Below are positions 23,623 through 38,600 of a stretch of DNA of 64,000 nucleotides, in pieces. Source of the stretch: Pelecanus crispus (Eukaryota > Chordata > Aves > Pelecaniformes > Pelecanidae); assembly GCF_030463565.1 (NCBI RefSeq), contig NC_134643.1, positions 2,490,001 to 2,554,000 of the forward strand, given 5' to 3'. A program made the translations under genes and the position numbers. The notes beneath the pieces were generated by a model. The model saw only the letters and a program-made list of their open reading frames with translations. It ran no database searches and was not told where the DNA came from. Position 1 is the first letter of the stretch, and each line of letters begins with the position of its first letter.

Positions 23623-26600
23623 ATTATGACAATCAGACCTTAGTACCCAACATCCAACTCAGATGGATCACACCTTTTCTGGGAAAGCTCATAGTGAAAA
23701 ACATTGGGGTGGCTGAATACCCAAAATAGGATGCTACTGCATGAGCTTGAGAAGGGAAGAAAGGTGGGGAGTGGGAAAGAAGATGATGTGGAGCTGCTCC
23801 TCCATGGGTCAGACACTGCTGAATGGCAACTTGTCCCCATGTTAAGCAACTGGCTCCATGGAGCCTGCAAGAATTTGGGTGAGATCACAGAACCAGGAGA
23901 TGGGCTCACTGGTGGTGTGGGGCTGTGGCTCCTTTGGGTACCGATCAGTGGTCCCTTGCTCTAGAGGAAGGTAGTGTGGAAAAACATAGGAAATCAGCTG
24001 GAGGCGAGAATAGTCCCTAGCACGAGGGCAAATTACTGCCCTAATCATCAGTGCTTCGGCACCAGTGAGAAAGGAAGGTTCCCATGTGCCCCAGTCAGCA
24101 GAGACCTTTGCATCAGCCCCAGCTCTCAGCATTTGAAATGTGGGACGACAATCTTTGAACTTTCTTTGGCCAACTCAGATGCAGCATGTGCTACAGGAAA
24201 AGAAATCCTGATGATACCATGCAACACTTACGGGTTTTACAGATCCCATTGGCCAAGAATGACCCATCACCTGGAATGATCTGCACATCCTCAGGTGGAA
24301 CAAAACTACTGGTTGCACAATGCAGCTGGTGGAAATCCTTCTTTAGGGACACCAATAAGGACATGTGGCTTGACAACAGAAGGACTCACTACTAGCCTTA
24401 AGTTGGCCAAAAACTCCAGAATAGACCAAAAGTGAATGAATTAAGGATCTTGCTGGTTAGAGAGTAATTAACTGTAGAGGGAAATGGAGGAATGTATCTC
24501 AATCTGCCTAAACACAGGTGACTAGAGCAACCACTTCAGATGGGGTTTGGGTCTCCTGTAACCCCTGTGTCACACCTGCCAGTCTTGCTCACTACCTGCG
24601 CTATCCAAGGGTCTTCCAAAGGGCACTGTATTTAGGACAGTGAATCATGTCCTTAGCGAATCCCTGGTAAATCTGGGAACAGACACTGCTCCAGGTAGGG
24701 TCAGAGAGCTACTCCAGCCAGCTTTTAAGTAGCAGAAGCAATTCAGCCACTTCAGCACGCCAATCTGCTTCTCGGAGATGGACTAACCCTGAGCAAAGGC
24801 CATGCTGAGCTGTCACCACAGAGGGTACAGCCAACCTAAGGCCACTGAGCTGTGTTCAGTCCTGAAGAAGCTGAGCATTGCTGCGAAGCCTGAAGCGTGT
24901 GGCATGGTGAGCATGTGCTGAGGGTGTATGTTGGAACGTGTCAGCACAGGGCTGCTGGCCGCAGGTATCCTGGGGGCTGCTGCTCCCTGCAGTGGAAGAC
25001 AAGCACCCGGGGAGCTGCCATGCAACGCAAGAATGGCTGTACCAGGCCACACCTTGGTCCACCAAAAGTCCATGTCCTGGTGTCCCGCCTCTGACTGTGG
25101 CCACCAGCACCTGCTCCTGGCCAGTGATGTTTCCCTAGATCAGCATCCCAGCTACTGGGGACTTGCTGAGCCAGAGGGGTGCCTCTGCGACACCCTAAGA
25201 AGTGCTCTTACCTCCACAGGTACATGCTACACATCTTGGGGCTCCTGGTTGTGGAGAGGTTTCCATACATGACTTAAAGGAGCTAGAAAATTGGCCAGCT
25301 CTGCTGTATGGCTCCTGGGCTACACCTGCCCTGGACCCTACTGTTGAGATATTTTGCTCTGCTATGTCATGGCTTGACCCTCTCGGTCCTCTCAGTTGCA
25401 CTACTTTTGTCCTTTGCTCATTTTCTCCCTTTCCTCCTATATTCTAGCAGGAACTGGCCCCGGGCCATTGCTACCCCCTGCTCCTCTCTCCTCTCTCCTG
25501 TCCTCAACTGTGACCTCGAAAGCACCGTTCCCAGAACTGGCCACTTCCTCACCTGTCCCCCTTGTGTCCTAGCACCGGTATTTTACACCCTACCAGCCAT
25601 GCCCTGCCTGCTCCTACACCTTCCAAGTGAAACATTTCTGATTCCCAGATGCCACTACATCGGTAGGTTGAAATGCTCCGCTCCCTGGCTCAACCTAATT
25701 AAGAGAGAGACCTCTGTGACAGATATGACTTTAGTGCACAGAAAAGTGATAAGCAGTGACTCTTAAAAACGTATCGCACAGCACCAATATCTCTTATTTC
25801 CTAGCAGATTACCGGGTATGAAGCATTGCAGTTTCTAATGAGATCTGACTGACAAGGTAAACCAATCTGCTACTTAAGGACTTGCATGTGTCTTTCTATC
25901 TGCGGGGCTTGTGCTAGAAAGATGCAGCCTACTGTGAAAAAGGCAGGACATTTTTCTAATTGCTTCCATTTGCAGGCTGGAGCTAGGCAATAGAGATGCA
26001 TTTCAAGCTGACAATCCAATATTTACCTTTATTTCAGCTGCAGACAAATGCCTGGGATGGTTGTTCTTCACACACTGATGGTTCCCCCTTTCTATGCAAT
26101 TTTTTTTTTGTGTCATGCCAACTTCCCTTCTTAAAAAATCTGTTCTTCCTCTAACAGCTCTGTTTGCTGTGCATTTAAGCAGAAGCTCCCAGCAGGCTAC
26201 CACACCTTCAGCACACAAACTCAGCACAGGCAGAGCCCACCTTTAAGCCTGGGAGCGGAAAGCAATTTCTGGATCAAAGAGCAGCTCTAAGCAGGTTATG
26301 TGAGAGCTCAGACATGGAGTTCACATTCACATACACTCACAGGGGTATCTGTTCCCGTGGGATAACTCCGGATATTTGTTCAGGCTCAATCTGGAGTCTG
26401 GGGTTAAATGTTGACCTCATGTGAACAATGTCAATCAAGGCAGTCGAAGGCTAGATGACAGAGACACCTCAAACCAGAACTATCTCCATGATGTTGTCTG
26501 ACCCTTTAGGAACTCTAAGACGTAATTAGAGATTTGCTTGTTACAGCCCCATCTGGTTGGCAAATTAAACAGTGTTTAAATGGCCATCCTCCTCCCATCC

Positions 26601-29600
26601 CTTCCACCTCTCCTTGGCAAAGCTTCCCCATAACACCAGCCAGCTCTTACGGCTCACAGGTGAGCATGGAGGACCTTGCTCCAAAGAGAGCAGATGATCC
26701 ACTGAAGCCCATTCCTTGGGCTGGTAGGTGCCACTCTTTGCTACTGTAGAGGAAAAAAAAACCTTAAACTAAAAGCAAAACCAGCTGAGTTCCCTCTTCT
26801 TCCTGGCTTCTCCCTGGACAGCGATCACTTGCAAAACAGTCATGATCACAAAAAATAATTAAAGACTGAATTGCAATATAAATACATAAAGAAATCCAGC
26901 TAGAGATGTTATTGCACATCCATGGGTACAAAAACATGCTCGTGGCCTCCCACACTCCTCTTCTTGAGCTCTGCATGGTACACAGGTTCTAGGGTAAAGG
27001 GTCCCTCTCCATCCCTCCTCTGGGCTCTTTCTACCACAGAAATCTCTGCCACCAACTCTCCTGATCTTTGCTGGCCCACCGAATTCCTGGAGGGAGAGCT
27101 GCAGGCAAAGCTTTACATGCCCTCCCCTCCTTTTTGGCCATTCTGCTTGTTTTTTGAATTAGAAACCAGCATGCGTTTACTCTGCAGGAGAGCTGAGCCG
27201 CTCCACTGGCTGCATGCACAGAGGTGACAGCCGCACCAGCTGAGACAGCCATTCACCACCAACATGAGAGTCAGAATTTCACCAGGAGATACCAGTGAGA
27301 TGTGCTGTGGCACTGCGGGAACGGAGAAGGCTGTGACCCTTAACAGGGGATGGATGACGACATTGCTTTCCATTTTGGAAATTGGAAAAATTTTGGAAAA
27401 AAACCTATTCTGCCTGTTGAAAATCAACTTTTGCCCCTTGGAATCAGGAAGCACAGAATGGTCTTCCCTTTTCTGGATCTCTCTCAGGTCCCTCAGGAGA
27501 CCTGGGGTCTGTCATGACATTCAGGATCCATTTCAAGGTTCCAGCATTTTAGTAAGATCATTACTGCCAACCATTCATCTTGCATGCTTGCGTAGCCTGC
27601 CTGCCTTCACACCCCAGCTGCTGTATCTCCAACCAGCACCATTTAGTCTTTCAGATTCAACCTGCTGTGCCCAGCAGTGTCCAATACAATAAATACAGCA
27701 CTTGCTTCAGAAGGGATGCTGTAAAAGACGTATTCTCACCCCGCCTCTAATGAGTCTGCTCGGATCACCATTTCCATCCCTGCACGTTGCTGCCTTGGTG
27801 TCTCCAGTACAGTCATGGTTGCAGCCCAACACCTTGTGTGATGCTTGATGTGATTTCCATAGCCTGAAGCTGTGGAAGTGCAGGGGACCAAGTGAAGGCA
27901 GGAGGAGAAGGTCCTTGGACTTGACTGAGAGAAGAGGATTGCTAAAATGTTCCTACGGCATTTTTAAAGCAAGCAAGCAAGCAAAGCTGCTCTCTGTGCA
28001 TACAAAAGCCTGCCTAGCCCCTTCATGGCTAAAGCCAATGGTGTATCCCATGTGTTTTATGCTTTACGTGGACCTGGAAATGAGCTTTCATATTCATCTT
28101 CATATTTCTATGGTATGAGAAAGCCTGTATTAACCTAGGCAGTTTCTGGACACCATGATGGGGCTGTGGTTTTGGTCTCCTGATCCAGACTGAGACCTGG
28201 TCTGCACACTGTGCAGCCTGAGGAGCTGGTTGGAAAGCCCTGTGGCCTCTTTCCAGCCTATGTATTTCATGTTTCATGCAAATAATGAAGTGCAGGGAGA
28301 GACTGAAGCCCCTCCTGGGTAGAATGTACACCCAAGGCTAGAAACCTGGCAGAACTCCTTGGCCCACCCATTGAGCCGTAGACAACGTGTCCTATGCTGG
28401 TTTACCAGGGAGCCACGAGCACATGGTGAGCGCACACTACACCGTTGCTGACAATGTACAACTCGGTTTTGCTCCACATCTTTGCTATGATCACCCACAT
28501 ACCAAATTCTGTGTAGTCAAATAAAGCAAATGTTGGCAAGTACTCTCTGATTTGCAAGAACCACCATCAAGATGATAGTGAATACCAGGACTCACACCCA
28601 CAGCATGTGCTTTCAAAACCTGGTCTGCAAAGAGAACGGACACCCACCCTACGTACTGCAGACCTGGATAAACAGAACGATCCAATTCCAGCTGGACAGC
28701 CAGAGTTTTCTAAACTTAGACCTTATATTAAAGCAACTGCAGTTCTACAAGTAACTGGTCAGTGCCTAATACTTAGGCATCATCACGGAGGCCAAAGTCA
28801 CTAAAGGTAAAAATTAAGAAGAAAAATTTCTAACAAGAAAAATCCCTTCCCTTTAATTATCATTACCAATGCAGCATGACAGAGAGAGATAAACACACAT
28901 GCACCTACACAAATAAGGAGCTTGGGAACACAAAGTAATTACTTTGATTTTTTTTTTCCCACCGACATTCAAAACTTATTAGTCTCAAGAAAGCACATAT
29001 CAGCAAAAGACTGTCACCTCAGGGATAAATGAGGAATTTGTTTGTAATTCATTTCCAGGAGAATATACCCTGATATTGTTAATGCAGAGTAGGAACGTGC
29101 TCTGGCCAAGTCTAACAGCCAAAAACACTTCTTAAAAATGTTTACTCACAACTTCCTGAGCTTGTGTGCCTGGAAATGTGAACGCCAGCTTCTGCTGGCT
29201 GAGAAGTTCACCTCTGCTGATTGTTTCACTAACACACCAAGAACCAAGCAAAGAAAGTCAATGAAGCCTCTCGGTTTTTCAGTCCATTTCCAGTTTAAGA
29301 AAATTGAATTAATCTCTTTACTCAGAGCAACTCAGACATCCACATTCAGGCAATGAAAATCATTACAGAGGCCACTAAAACCTATATCTTTAAAGGTTAC
29401 AGTGCGAAGATTAAAAGCGCCTCCAGGAAAAACTGATCAAAATAAAACCGTTGAGTCAACAGTGGAAAGCCTGGGCAGGGCCGGCGCCTTCCAGTACCGA
29501 CTGATATTTTAAGATGCTTCCTGTGCTATACGGAGCGATACGGGGGAAGAGTGGACGTGACTTCACACATCGCAGCGTGTTCGGACATTAGGGATGCAGG

Positions 29601-32600
29601 AACTGCCAAACGAATTCAGCCCCATAATCCAGTTAATATGGAGCTGCTACTGGGTGTAAAAACGTATTGAGGGCACTTATGGATTGATCTGCCCACCTGC
29701 GAATCACCTCCTGACCCCAGACAGACAAGGAGGGGTTCATCTTACCTAGCGAGAGACGTCTGCTGTGGGTAATTCCACCTGAGCAGGTCACCTCTGCTCC
29801 CCGATCCTTATGAGAAAGCAACAGGCACTCCTAGGAGGTCCTTCATCTCATTTCAAAGAAAATTTAAACCAATTCAGAAAATCGCACTCTTAATCATGCT
29901 CACTTCTCGCTGCTTGCTGTAAAGGGAACCGAGGGCAACCCAGCTCCGATGGAGACGTGACTGTGGCGGACCTCTAGTTATAGAGCAAGTATTCATCGGT
30001 TCAAGGGGTCAACGCATATATCTGAAAGTTAAACTCAGGCTTAAATGCTTTGTTGGACTCGAGTGCGTGTTCTTCGGGCTGCCACGGACCACATGTCTTA
30101 TGAAATGCCTGGTGTGTGTTTTAATTACAAAGCCAGCAAAATCCTCTCCTTGAGGAATTTATAATCCATGCAGTCACCAAAGGAAGGGGAGTGATGTGCT
30201 GTCATTACCCGGCGGTTCAGCCACTTTCTTTCCATCTTCATGTGCTCAAGTGCTCTCATTACACGAAAATTACTTAAGGACAAACATGAGAAATGTCATC
30301 CCCCAAGAGTCAGGCTCTTTGCTTCCGAACATCTGGTATATCACCATTAGGGCATTTTGGAGTTTTTTCCTAATGTGGAGAATCAGCAGCCGGCAAGGCA
30401 TTTCCCAGACACACGCAATGAATAAGAAATCTGCTGCTCAGCAAACCTGAGAACAAAAGTTGTCCATCCTTAGGTTGGAGCGAGGCCAAATGGCACAAAG
30501 ATGCTGCAGGAAGAGCAGTGTCTTCTGCACAAGGACATGTTCACTCCTCCTGCCTCCCCTCTGCTCCTACCTAGAGCAATTCCCTTCTTCACCCCAATGT
30601 CTTATCCTAATTTAAGATTAAGTTCCATTTTCAGGAACATTATCATTTCAGAGCCTTACAGCTCATTTCCTTGTTTGTTCCCTCTCCTTCGGTTGTGCCA
30701 GAACAGCTGTTTGCAAGGCCCGCTGTGAACCAGACCGGGGAGCTGATCCTGCCAAAAAAGAGAAAAAGCTGATGCAAAACCCAAAACATAGCCCTTCCCC
30801 CCAAGCTGGATTGTTTCACCGCTCCAATTTACTGCGTTGCATCAGGGCCCGCTGTGAAGAGAACGAGAAGAGGAAGGTGGTATTTGCTGAGGTGTCGGCA
30901 TTGCGGGGTATATGCAAGCGCAATCCCAAATTCTCACCGAGCCTTCAGAGCCGGATGCTGCCTTCCTTCTATACGATGGTGCGCTGTAAAGAGCTGCTGA
31001 TCTTTCGTTGTGTACTGACTACGCACTTTGCATAGCAAATCAAATACAATATGTTTTGAGCGTAGTCTTCCAGATGAGGCAAATAAAGCACCAAGTGCTG
31101 TTCTAGGGAGTATTTCAGACCTGCACAAACCAGGGGCGTTTGGATCTACTTGCATCCGACGTCCACCTGGATGCCCAAAGATGGGAGAAACAAAGTCCTT
31201 CCAGCAGCTGCTTTATCTACTTTGGGTGTATTGACCCTGCAGAAGGGGACAGGGCTGAAAGGACCCAGGTGACAGAAGACTGGCCAGAGCACAGCCCTAA
31301 CACAGATTATCCTGGGAATAAATGTACCATTTGCAGTCACTGACAGTGAACTAAAAGGAATTTCAAGCCTTCAGATTTCAGGAGAGAGACATCAGCTGGT
31401 GACAACATAAAGACCCCGTCTCCAAATGTGCCAGGACACATCAGGCTCCACAAAGAAGTCTCTTTTTGTGGCAAAGAAGAAATACCTGGAGGGGATGGTC
31501 ATGGCTCAGCAAGAAGAGTGCAATTCCTGGCCGTGGGAAGGCTTCCCTTCCCAAAATGACAAACCTGGGACAGCAAGAGATGGCTTCTGAGTCCTGGGGG
31601 AACATGGCGAGACGACCTGAGAACCATTTTCAGGCTTCAGGACCAGGGGTGTTGCCTTTCCTGCACATCTTGGCACCACGGGCCAGTGATTCAAAGACTG
31701 GCCAAACTCCTCTCTAAAACACTCATGGATGTAAAGCTTAGATCTGAATTTCACCAACCTCTTACCCTGGAGAACTGAGGAAGGGACAAGGAGAGTCTTG
31801 GTTCCCGGCACTGCAAGGAGATTTGGTGCACACAGGAGACTGAAAACAGCCAATTTTGGCACAGACGTGGTAAGTAGACACACTTGACCCATGGTGAACT
31901 GAGGCCCATCTGAGATCTCCAGTCTTGGGCATCAAGGTGAGCTATCTGCGAATACTGCATTTTCCAGTGTTGTCTCCATAAACATCCATAAAGCTTCTGA
32001 GCCGGTCAGAGGAACTGAGGCTCTTTCCAACACACGAGTTGTTGGGGCTTGGTGTGGGGTTTGCTGATCTCTAACAAGTGTCGAGTGGATATCTTGACAG
32101 GAGACCTGATTCTCAGCACTGCTCTTACTTCACCAGCTCAACGAGCTCTTTGGTTTCTTCCTTCTCTGTTGTGACCAACGAGATGAACTGTGTGGCCAAC
32201 TATGTGATATTTCCCTGTGCACTTCCAGGAGGGGAGCAGACCAGTCATTTGGGTTTCCCCCGATCAGAGTCATGTCTTCCAAAAACCCCTCTCGTTTCTG
32301 TGCTGAGGAGCTGGGCAGCTCCAGCAAAGGACATGGCCGTGCCATGCCTTCCACAAGCTCATGCAGGACTGCAGAAGCTGAAAGTTTGGGAAGTCTCGAG
32401 CAGGCACCTTGCTGTAAATGTACTGTAATGTGGAGAGCAGTCAGAAACCCCAAGAAGCACTCTATGAAATGTTGTGAAGGTATAAATTGGTGTCCTACTA
32501 AAACTCATAGCAGCTGCAGATTTAACTGGAAATTAAACTACATGGATGGGTGAGTTGTTCCAGCGTCGTTTTAATGAGTCCATAACAGGGCAGCTGTTTG

Positions 32601-35600
32601 GGATGCACGGGGCATCACCCAGCAGCACCCATCTGGTGAAGAACCATACGGGGACACAGGCTGTGGTGCCCCAAAGCACATGGGGGAAGCAAAAGGAGGA
32701 GGGGGGGCATCAAACTAAGGAGTGTTTTTTAATCCTCTGTGGTTGGGATTTTTGGTTAATGCAGTGAAACCACTAATTACAGCTAATTAAACCTGCACTG
32801 AGATCAAAGCTCAGTGGAAACTACAGCGGGGAGAAAACAAGAGAGAAAAGAAAGGAAAAGAAAATACGGATTTTGTTGTAACCAAGTCCTTAATTGAAAA
32901 CTAAAGCAGCTTTGTTAATTAAAAGCAGCAAAAACAAAATGAGGGCATGCTCCACAGATACACAACATGAGTCCAGCATCGTGATGGAGATAACATGTAT
33001 TTCCCATGCTGTCAGCAAAGAGAAGCTTTTCTTCCAGAGCCTGTTCTGCTTCTGGCTCCTCCATAGGGAAGGGTCTTTCTAGGATCCATACTGCAAAGCT
33101 TTGGTGACTCTGACCTTCCACAGCACCGAGAACCTTGGGCTATAAAGCCGGGGGAAAGGAATTCCTCCAGACTAACACATTTGCGGTTTTTATGAACAAG
33201 GAAGAGTTTTTCCCTCCAACACAGAGACAAGAAGGGATGGCTCAGTGACCAGCTTGTCTACATCAGGATACCAAAAAACCCCATTGGTAGCTGACTGCAA
33301 AAGGAAGGGGTTCAATATGTAAGGCTGTCTGGCCTTGACAAGACATTACAGGATATATATGTGACAGCCACCTGCTGTCCCTGCCATGCAGAGAACATTG
33401 CGTATGTGTTGAAATTTCACTGCTGATCTTGATACCCAGCAATAGCGACCAAACATCTGGGAGAGCGTCATAGCTATTTCATGATGGAAGTGGCTTCATT
33501 ACACATGGGAACCAAAAATCCTCACATCTGACCTGCGGGAGAGGTAATGAGTGAGGTCAACAGGGACCCAAGACTTCATGCAACAGCCGCTCCTGGACCA
33601 CAGCTAGATCTCAGCTATTTTACTCTTTCTCTTGTGCTGATGCCCCTCGTGTCTGGGTCCACGTATTATCCTGTACTCAGTGATTAACATTTCATGCAAA
33701 ATGAACCGTGGGCTCGACTTGTTGGAGTTTGCAGCCTTTTCTCTGCAGCCGAGTCCCGTGATACTGAATGCACCACGGTGTCTCCCCAGCAGCTTTCTGG
33801 GAATATCAGCCCCCAGAGGCAGGCTGCTCCTAACACAGGGGCAGAAAGATATGGCTTTCAGGCAAGGGAACTTTGAAATAGCAGGACTACTGTGTTTCCA
33901 ATTGCTCCAGCAACAGGGAGGGAAGAAAGAACAGATCTGCGGCATACTCGACCCCAGCTCAAGCTCAGTTCTACCTGCAGTAGAAAGATACTACCTGCAG
34001 TATCCTTTCTAGTGGTCTGCTCCCTTTGCTTTTGAATATCTTAAGCTCTGCGGAGGATACATGAGTTATAGTGCCTGGAACCTAAGTTGTCTACCCAACT
34101 AACGTGGGTTTTACTCAAACTGAACGATCTTAAACGCCCCAAATTTTCTCCTGGCTTGAGTGCAGTCCCAAGGGAGAACATCTGAGATACCCTTCTCACC
34201 CAGTTCTGAACCACAAGGGAAGACAGGCAGCAGAGGAGCATCACAGGAGCACTGCAGAGAGCAGCAGTCTGCCACTGAACGAAGGGGATCCAGGTCAGGA
34301 TCCGCTGGAGCTGGGGTTCAACACACAGAAGTCAGACATCAAGAATGGCTCTCGAAGGAGGCTTCCCTTGACCAGCTATATCCTCAGACAACCTGGGCAC
34401 CCAGGCAGCAAACACAGCCTGCTGTTTCTGTATCTATCAAGAATGAAATCAGAAAGAGAAATAACATTTGGCAATGAAAAGGACTTCTTTCAGAGCACTG
34501 GGATGTCGGAGGAATCTCAATGCATGCTGGCTTCCCTTTCCCTCTGCAGCACCCAGTAGATGGCAGCAAGTTATTGCTTATTCCTCCTGTCTGGGACAGC
34601 CTTGTGCATTAGGCAAGAGGCACAAATCTCTCCTGCCCCTCTATAATCAAATGAAAAAATCCCCTGCCTGCCAGTCATAGCAGGAGAGGGAGCTCTGAAT
34701 GCCGAGCATCCGAACCAGAACTTAACTCTGAAATAAAGCACCCTCTGAAATCCCGCTGCCGCGGTTTGGAGATTGTTCCCGGCGGTGTTTTCCGATTCTC
34801 CCCATGCAAGAATCGGAGCTGGATGGGACAACCCTGCCACCTCCATGGACATTTGTGCTGAAAGCAATGGACCTGTTTGCACTGGGAAGTTGTAGCATAA
34901 GGCCATCTCCGCCTCTTGTCACCCACTGAGCTACTCCTAAACCCAGAGGGTCTATATCCACTCTGCTGCTGTGATTCACTCAAACGTACAAGCAAAAATA
35001 GAGTGCTTACTAGGTGCTGGAGCAGAGCTGAGGCAGATTCGCTGCTTCCCAAACCCACACTAGTCTCTTCCCATCGCACCGTGCAGGCCCGTGCAGACAT
35101 CTCGGCACCTTGACCTTGGTACCCAACCCAACCAATCATGCAGCAGTTTGGCACTCGTTTGAAAGAAAGCTCATGCTCCAGCTGCACCTTTCTTCATCTA
35201 TACTCTTACCCTCCCCACCTAAATAAATAAAGGTTTTGGGTAAAGAGTGTGTTTCCAGGACCCATTTAAGGTAACTGGTGTTCATTGTAACTGCTTCCTA
35301 CAAATGCCTTGGCAGTTCTCACTTACTTTGAAACCAGTATGAGGACTGGTGCCATTCTCTCCTGACTCTCCACAGGTGGCTGTATGGGTGGAGAGAAGGT
35401 GTTTGCCCCAAGAATATAAGAATACAAGCAAGTACATGTACATCATAGCCTCACGGGTGTCACCGGGAGAGCACAGATGCAGAGGAACAAGGTCAGAGCA
35501 GCAGCTGCAGCTGTATTTTGCTGGGGAGCGGAAGCAAAGGTCATTCTCTTTCGTGAACGATAAAAATTCAAGCAGCCCTTGTATACCGATAGATTTGATC

Positions 35601-38600
35601 ACAGGTGTCTGAACTACATTTCAAGGGCTTATTCATGGCCATTCTGTGAATGACTCTCTGGCATGCTGATGGCTTCTCCCCATGCCTTCTCACTGGGGAC
35701 TTCTCTGGAGTGGCTGGGATCTCCTGGCAGTGACAATGTAGGTGCCACATCTACTAGAAAGACATGGTCAGAGCCAAGGGCCCTGAGAAACATCTTCAGC
35801 AGCAGGAAAAGAGACTCCTGGTCCCCGTGGGATGGATGGCCATTCCAACTGCTAACTTGAATGGCAGCACCAGGGAAACCTCCGATCTAACTCTTAGGTG
35901 TACAGACACCTCTGGTTTTCTATGCTGCAAACCATTTAAGGGATGAAGGACATTTTCAGTAACGATGAGTAGCACCACTCAAAAACCTTTATCTCAGAGG
36001 TCAAAATGACACTGTGTTGTATGAAACATTCGCATTTCATCACTGGTCTCTCCCTTCCCCTTGCAACCACCTCAATTAACTTTCAAGAATAGGGCAATTT
36101 TATCACTGCTGTATGTCTGAGAAAGATTTTTTTTCAATGAAAAATGAACATCTAAAAGTTGAATGATATTTTAGTTAAGGATAAGTCTGAAGCAGAAACC
36201 TAGCCCTTTTTGACTACCTCTGATGAAATCTCTGCATAAACATGCAACTGTAATTTTTGGTGACAATAGAGGGGGAGTAGGAAAGAAGGCAGAAAGGAAA
36301 ATACCTGAACTGGAATCCAAATCTGAAGCTGAATTTTATCCCTCTGATGCCATAAATATAATTCTGGGTCTGAAACTTCCAAATTTGGAGGTATTTGGAA
36401 CTCACGTTCAGTCCCAGACTTTGCAGTATATGCCTAGGTATTATACACAGGAAGAAAATACTGCTTTTTCTTTAATATAGTAGTGGATGCCCTAATGACT
36501 GACTACATTTCTGCTGGCCTAGATACTGAACACACATATAAGGGAAAAACCTATTAATATTTGCAGGAAATTTAGCAAATGCTACAAATCCTTTTGCGAC
36601 ACCTCAGCAGTCAGAACCAGTCTATTTTACCCTTTCTCCTGTCAGTGGAGAAATTCCTTGCTAGAGCTTGCAGAACGTAGCAATTTATTTTTTTTCAATG
36701 GAAACGTGCTCTGGCTCTGCTTCATGATGCTCTGCAGAGAGTTTCCCTACCCTGCTCTACCTTGAACTGAGAATCTCAAAGCAAAACTCATTTGAAACAA
36801 ATTTTCCCCCTGCTATGTTACTACTCCCAAAGCAGCAAATCCTGCTGTTGTCACCTGCAGGTTACAGATCTTTTGAAAAACGTGGTTTGAACGGCTAGAG
36901 TCTCACCAGAACCAGTGAGTGTTACATGGGTTAAGATTTTGCTGTGAATCCTCTATGTGATTTCGGCTTCAGAGAAAGATCTTCCCCCTCTGGCTTCCCT
37001 CGTTGGGGTTTCTACTGCCTGAGGCACTAACTAAGAGAAGAACGGGGATGTCCAGTGCTCTTTGGGGCCCACAGAAAGCCTTGAAGAATATATAAAAGGT
37101 GAAAAATAAAACCAAGCCCAAACCCAAAATCAAAAGCATGGCACCCAGGAAAATCTTGAAAGTCTTTTGGCCCTTTCTCAAATGGTCCAGTCTTTCCTAT
37201 AAACTTGAGCACATCAGACTTTAAATGCATTCAGTTTCAGAAAAAGACCACGCAGGACTTGTTCCAGAAAAAGCTTAACACATGAAGACTGATCGTATGA
37301 AAAGTGATGTATTGATCGTTCACGGTGGCTAATTGCTTCTTGAACCCTGAGTGTCACACTGTCATGGACAAATAAATATCAAGAGGGCAAGGGAGCAACA
37401 GGAGCAGGGAACTGACTGTCCAGGTGAAGCATATGCCAGTCGGCTTCAGATGAGGCTTAAATCCAACCTGGAGGGCAAAGAGCTCCGTAACTGCCTGAGA
37501 AAATCTATTTTTCTGTGTGTGTGAAAAAAACAGTAAAAAACAGACTATGTCTTTCCCTCATCAAAGGAGCCCATGACTTCTAATCAAGTTTCAACCAAAG
37601 AAATCGGAGTAAATGGTGAATTATTTTGCACAAGGGCAAATGCAAAGACCAGAGATGGGGCAGTGAGTCCCGAGCTGGGTTAGACCCACTACAGAAATCT
37701 TCTTTCCCCTTCAGTAATGATCACCCAGTTCCCTGGAGAAGTGAAGCAGGGAGGGAATTTAACCCAGTTACCAGGAGGTGCAGGGGGGAAGGAAGAGCAT
37801 CAGCTCTGCCACTGCTCCTGTACATCAAATAACCACTTGCTCTCTGTTTCTCATCTTTAAAAAGGCAAAACTGATAGTTAGCTACTGCGCAAAGCATTTA
37901 CAGATTCCTGTATGAGCAATATCACAGAAGTACAAATCACTTTTATCCTACATTGATGTTATTTTATGCTTTCTGGGGGTGAACTGTTATGTTTATTTTA
38001 TAGTTTGAATAGACCTCAGTAACTGGAGTCCCTGGGGTAACATGAGAACTTGCTCGGGTAATTGTAAATTCAGGTGAGCAGGGCAGGGTTTGGATGCACG
38101 AGATGCCTTGTTTATGTAAAAGGGGAATCTGGAGAATAAGCATTCAGGAGTCATCTGAAGAACAAAAGAATAAAACATACTCCCTAGATCACAGAAATCT
38201 GCCCCAAAAGAAAGAAGGAAGCAATGCAGTCAGGAAAGCTAAAAAGAAATGTTGTTGAATTTATATTATGGGAAGAAATCTGCATCACAGGTACCACAAA
38301 GCAGCTGATGCTGCTGTGCAGAAAGCTCAGGTATCTCTTCCAAGCTCCACAGCTGTTGATGATGGTAGCCAGCAGCTCCTATGGCGCAGGAGAAAACCTA
38401 TTTGTCACGTAACTCATATATGAAGAAGGCTGGTGTGTGTTTGATGTTGTGAAAACTGCTGGTCTGGTGTATCACCCATCAAGCAAGATTGGGAGGGGTG
38501 AACACGTTCCCTCCTCGCCCCGCCCTTCAAACTCCACGCCAAATTATGCAGCACCACGAGTCAGAGCTCCACAGCTATTCAACCCATACTGCAAAGACGT

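Noticed and set aside
25308-25766. 152-codon plus-strand frame
   Set aside because: Leucine/proline/serine-rich chance frame in a pyrimidine-rich stretch, with no recognisable domain.
34675-35187. 170-codon open frame on the minus strand
   Set aside because: Composition is low-complexity-like, without motif or splice-linked structure, and other frames are open over the same bases.
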